Assembly (NCBI GenBank): GCA_945873955.1
Contig: CAMCFA010000027.1
Coordinates: 1-34,153 of the forward strand
DNA: 34,153 bases
Direction: 5' to 3'
DNA from: an uncultured Clostridia bacterium
GTDB taxonomy: Bacteria; Bacillota; Clostridia; Oscillospirales; Ruminococcaceae
Part shown: positions 31,376 through 34,153 of the stretch, one piece after another
Layout: the number at the start of each line of letters is the position of its first letter
How positions within the stretch are numbered: position 1 is the stretch's first letter
The notes under the pieces: model-generated
What the model saw: the letters and a program-made list of their open reading frames with translations, nothing else
Databases searched by the model: none
What the model was told of the DNA's origin: nothing
Position numbers and translations under genes: made by a program

Positions 31376-32365
31376 ATGAAACAGAACGAATTTGAAGAAT
31401 TACAGATAAACACCGCTTTGCAGGCGGCGATAACACCTGTTGGTCTGGAATTTAACCGCAACGATTTTATGCTCGGCGAGTATTTCTGCCGTGTCTATAC
31501 GGTTATCAGCTATCCGTCCAATCCCGATTATGGCTGGTACTCAAAGCTCACCAATCTTCCGGGTACCATCGTTGCTATAAACTACGAACCAATCGACAAC
31601 GGCTTACTTCTTGCCAATATGTCAAAGAACATAACCACCCAGCGCGGTATTCAGCTATCAACGAAAGACTCCCTTGAACGCCAGAGAGCAGAAAAGTCCG
31701 CTGATGACCAGGAGAACGCCATGCGGCAGATGGATCAGAACAACGAAACTATGGGCGTATGGAATACCACAATTATGGTTATCTCAAATGACGAGGACGA
31801 TTTCCGGGAACGCTGTACGCGAGTAGTGTCCCTTGCGAACACCGTGGGCTGCCGCCTGCGCGTACTTGCTAACCTCCAAAAAGAGGGCTATCAGCATATC
31901 AGCCCCACCTATCCGCAGAACAAGGAAATAAACGAGATTTCCAGTCGAGCGTTTCCGCTTTCCACTTTTGTAGGCGGATTTCCATTTGCTGCGTCCGGCT
32001 TTAATGACGGCAGCGGCTACTATCTCGGAAAGGACAGCGGCGGCGGAATTATTCTGCTTGACCTCTGGAAGCGCGAAAAGAGCCGCACCAACAGCAATAT
32101 AACCATTATCGGCGGCACAGGAACGGGCAAATCTACTGCGACAAAGCACATTGTCGCCAGCGAATACGCTCACGGCACAAAAATCATAATCATCGACCCC
32201 GAAGGTGAATACAAGGATATGTGCCGCGGTGAATTCTTTGACGGTGACTGGATAGACGTTGCCGGAGGGCGCGGCGGTCTAATCAATCCGTTGCAGGTGC
32301 GCCCTGCGCCAAAGGACGAGGACGATAAGAACACCTCGGATAACGACGGAATACAATGGTTGTAG
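31376..32365 (+). CDS. virB4: VirB4/TraE-type conjugation ATPase, truncated after Walker A
   Basis: The open frame has 329 residues; full VirB4-type ATPases have about 600-850. The ATG at 31376 has AAAGGA 6 nt upstream; an alternative ATG at 31361 overlaps the previous stop. Visible are the N-terminal VirB4 domain (LTNLPGTIVAINYEPIDNGL), FPLSTFVGGFPFAASGF and Walker A GGTGTGKS (246-253), then IIIIDPEGEYKDM. The Walker B and C-terminal ATPase lobe are missing. The frame ends with DGIQWL at a junction to unrelated sequence near 32350, so this copy cannot power transfer unless the break is an assembly error. Confidence 0.85.
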   Translation: MKQNEFEELQINTALQAAITPVGLEFNRNDFMLGEYFCRVYTVISYPSNPDYGWYSKLTNLPGTIVAINYEPIDNGLLLANMSKNITTQRGIQLSTKDSLERQRAEKSADDQENAMRQMDQNNETMGVWNTTIMVISNDEDDFRERCTRVVSLANTVGCRLRVLANLQKEGYQHISPTYPQNKEINEISSRAFPLSTFVGGFPFAASGFNDGSGYYLGKDSGGGIILLDLWKREKSRTNSNITIIGGTGTGKSTATKHIVASEYAHGTKIIIIDPEGEYKDMCRGEFFDGDWIDVAGGRGGLINPLQVRPAPKDEDDKNTSDNDGIQWL

Positions 32366-34153
32366 CTGAGGACGGTTTTGACCTTCGTTCTGCACTTCAT
32401 GAAGCAGTCGGCAAGCTCTCCGCCGAGATCAGTCATGAGCGTGGCAGAGATGTTTATGCGAAAACGGCTGACGGTGTGCAGGTGCAGATTCCCTCGAAAC
32501 TGCGTAATTACAGCTTTTTCCTTTCGGACGATCAGGTGTTCTTCAAAAAGAATAACGCTGCCTGTGAGTTCCGTTTCGATAAGGGTACTGCACAGCACAA
32601 GCGTTTCAAGGCGTTTATTGAGCTTCGTGACCTCACCCGTGAGCTGATCGAAGCAATGGAGCTTGACAAGCCGGACAGCGTTATCAAGGATTTGCAGGCA
32701 AAGCTGAATGTGGCATACGATGATTTCTACAAGAAGTTCGGGCTTATCCACTCTCAGACCAACAAGCGTTATTTTGCGGAAGATGTTTCGTATAATCTTG
32801 TGGCAGGACTGGAAAAGAGCTATGATAAGACTAAGCTCCTTGAAAAGTCCGATATTTTCACAAAGCGGACTATCGTGCCGCCGAAGGCTGTGGAACGAGT
32901 TGATACAGCACTTGAAGCACTCACGCTCTCCATTGCGGAGAAAGCACGGGTTGACTTTGAGTACATGAGCAGTCTGACGGGTATGACAGAGGACGAGCTG
33001 AAGCACGACCTGACGGGCGAGATTTTCAAGATTCCCCATACGGAGAATGAGTATCAGACGGCAAGTGAATACTTGTCGGGCGATATTCGCAAGAAGCTCC
33101 GTGAAGCTGAGGAGATCGCTGAATATGATCCTGACTTTAATATCAATGTATCAGCTCTGAAACAGGCTATGCCTGAACTGCTGAAAGCCGGAGATATTGA
33201 CATTAAGCTCGGTGCCGCTTGGATTGATCCGAAATACTACGAACAGTTCATGTATGAGCTGTTGCAGACACCAGCGTATCAGCGGAGTGACAGTCCGTCT
33301 GCCCGTTGGAACAAGTCTGCTATTGTTGGAGTGGAATACTCCGTCCACGCAAATTCCTTCCATGTGAGCAACAAGAGTGCCGACAGGTCGGTGCTTGCGA
33401 CTCAGAAGTACGGCACACACAAGATGAACGCTTATGACATCTTTGAGCATCTGCTGAATCTGCAAGAGCCAAAGGTCTACAAGACGATCGAAGTGCCGGA
33501 CGGTTTGGGAGATACAAAGGAAAAGCGTGTGGTCGATATTGACGCTACCCGTGTGGTACAGCGCAAGGCTGACGATATTCGCAAGGCTTTCAAGGCGTGG
33601 ATCTTCAAAGATCCGCAGCGCCGTGAAGCTATTGTGGAGCGTTACAATGAGCTGTTCAACTCCATTCGTCCCCGTGAGTTTGACGGCTCGGCTCTTTCTT
33701 TCCCGATGATGACAGCGGACATTCATCTGCACGATCATCAGAAAAATGCGATCGCTCACGCTATGTTTGGCGGAAACACTTTGTTCGCTCACTGTGTTGG
33801 CGCCGGAAAAACCTTTGAGATGATCGCTACTGCTATGGAAAGCAAGCGGTTAGGTCTGTGTACCAAGAGCCTGTTTGCCGTTCCGAACCACTTGACGGAG
33901 CAGATCGGTGACGATTTTCAGAAGTTATACCCAGGTGCAAACATTCTTGTTGCGACCAAAAAGGACTTCAAGAAAGAAAATCGCCAGCAGCTCTTTGCAA
34001 AAATCGCTACTGGCAACTACGATGCAATTATCATCGGTCACTCTCAGCTCGGTAAGATTCCTGTTTCCAAAGAGAGACAGGTCATGACCATTCAGAGCCA
34101 GATCGACGATATTCTGCAAGGCATTGAGGAACTGAAAAAGAGCGAAGGCTCTA
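32356..34153 (+). CDS. Start-less fragment of a large SNF2/DEAD-type helicase, open at window end
   Basis: The reading frame is open from 32356 to the edge (599 codons). The ATG at 32356 has no ribosome binding site and overlaps the VirB4 end in another frame, so the true N-terminus is missing. It matches the helicase region of very large ICE proteins that carry an SNF2/DEAD helicase: QRSDSPSARWNKSAIVG, IHLHDHQKNAIAHAMF, then Walker A HCVGAGKTFEMIATAM near residues 479-493 and SLFAVPNHLTEQIGDDF. In such proteins, a methylase or other domains usually come first. Codon use differs from the ICE to its left: no ATA isoleucine codon in about 38. Confidence 0.75.
   Translation, partial: MVVAEDGFDLRSALHEAVGKLSAEISHERGRDVYAKTADGVQVQIPSKLRNYSFFLSDDQVFFKKNNAACEFRFDKGTAQHKRFKAFIELRDLTRELIEAMELDKPDSVIKDLQAKLNVAYDDFYKKFGLIHSQTNKRYFAEDVSYNLVAGLEKSYDKTKLLEKSDIFTKRTIVPPKAVERVDTALEALTLSIAEKARVDFEYMSSLTGMTEDELKHDLTGEIFKIPHTENEYQTASEYLSGDIRKKLREAEEIAEYDPDFNINVSALKQAMPELLKAGDIDIKLGAAWIDPKYYEQFMYELLQTPAYQRSDSPSARWNKSAIVGVEYSVHANSFHVSNKSADRSVLATQKYGTHKMNAYDIFEHLLNLQEPKVYKTIEVPDGLGDTKEKRVVDIDATRVVQRKADDIRKAFKAWIFKDPQRREAIVERYNELFNSIRPREFDGSALSFPMMTADIHLHDHQKNAIAHAMFGGNTLFAHCVGAGKTFEMIATAMESKRLGLCTKSLFAVPNHLTEQIGDDFQKLYPGANILVATKKDFKKENRQQLFAKIATGNYDAIIIGHSQLGKIPVSKERQVMTIQSQIDDILQGIEELKKSEGS

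Larger units (their letters stand above)
20160..34153. mobile_element. Integrative conjugative element, left part, incomplete at window end
   Basis: A tyrosine integrase at one edge is followed by partition (ParA/ParB), replication (HTH/DUF6017-like), pseudopilin (DUF4320-like), toxin-antitoxin and VirB4 genes, nearly all on the plus strand with short gaps or overlaps. The left boundary is placed near 20160-20240, where the host gene fragment ends. No relaxase, coupling protein or right end is seen before the window closes. The copy has at least two internal junctions (about 26570 and 32350). Confidence 0.8.

Overview
The window looks like a piece of a Gram-positive, Ruminococcus-like clostridial genome (Oscillospiraceae). 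The reasons are a secreted protein ending in a type I dockerin, strong AGGAGG ribosome binding sites, consensus sigma-A promoters, and an integrative conjugative element (ICE) of the kind common in gut Clostridia. No rRNA, tRNA or CRISPR array was recognised. All family assignments come from reading motifs in the sequence; no database search was run.

Positions 1-1763 are decayed DNA: a LytTR DNA-binding fragment, a DDE transposase pseudogene with a clean internal deletion, an inverted repeat, hairpins, and copies of a dispersed repeat found four times in the window. Positions 1764-7346 (minus) encode a very large secreted dockerin protein with two glycine-rich repeat blocks and alternating MBG/Ig-like domains. 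An APH-like phosphotransferase and a CMP/dCMP-type deaminase follow (7925-9605, minus), probably as one transcript.

Positions 9850-16701 (plus) form a nucleic-acid-processing cluster. A 1591-residue protein joins a DnaQ-like exonuclease, a cysteine cluster, a RecQ-type SF2 helicase and a UvrD-type SF1 helicase. It is followed by a 206-residue partner, and then, from a second promoter, by a MazG-like pyrophosphohydrolase and a DUF559-like nuclease-fold protein. Positions 16851-19416 hold an excisionase remnant, an XRE repressor and a divergent operon from a perfect consensus promoter (small Cys-rich protein plus two unrecognised proteins). This is the region most likely to hold an undescribed system. 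Positions 19496-20241 are again a patchwork of truncated genes.

The ICE starts close to 20160-20240 and runs off the right edge. In order it has: tyrosine integrase, a hairpin-rich segment, a coiled-coil protein, ParA, ParB, a small membrane protein, a structured leader, a HTH/DUF6017-like replication protein, a ParB-like protein fused in frame to a TadE-like (DUF4320-type) pseudopilin, a second pseudopilin, a RelE-type toxin-antitoxin pair on the minus strand, two unrecognised proteins, a membrane-anchored transfer protein and a VirB4-type ATPase. VirB4 is cut shortly after its Walker A motif and abuts a start-less fragment of a large SNF2/DEAD-type helicase with clearly different codon use. 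This ICE copy therefore looks rearranged, either in the cell or in the assembly.
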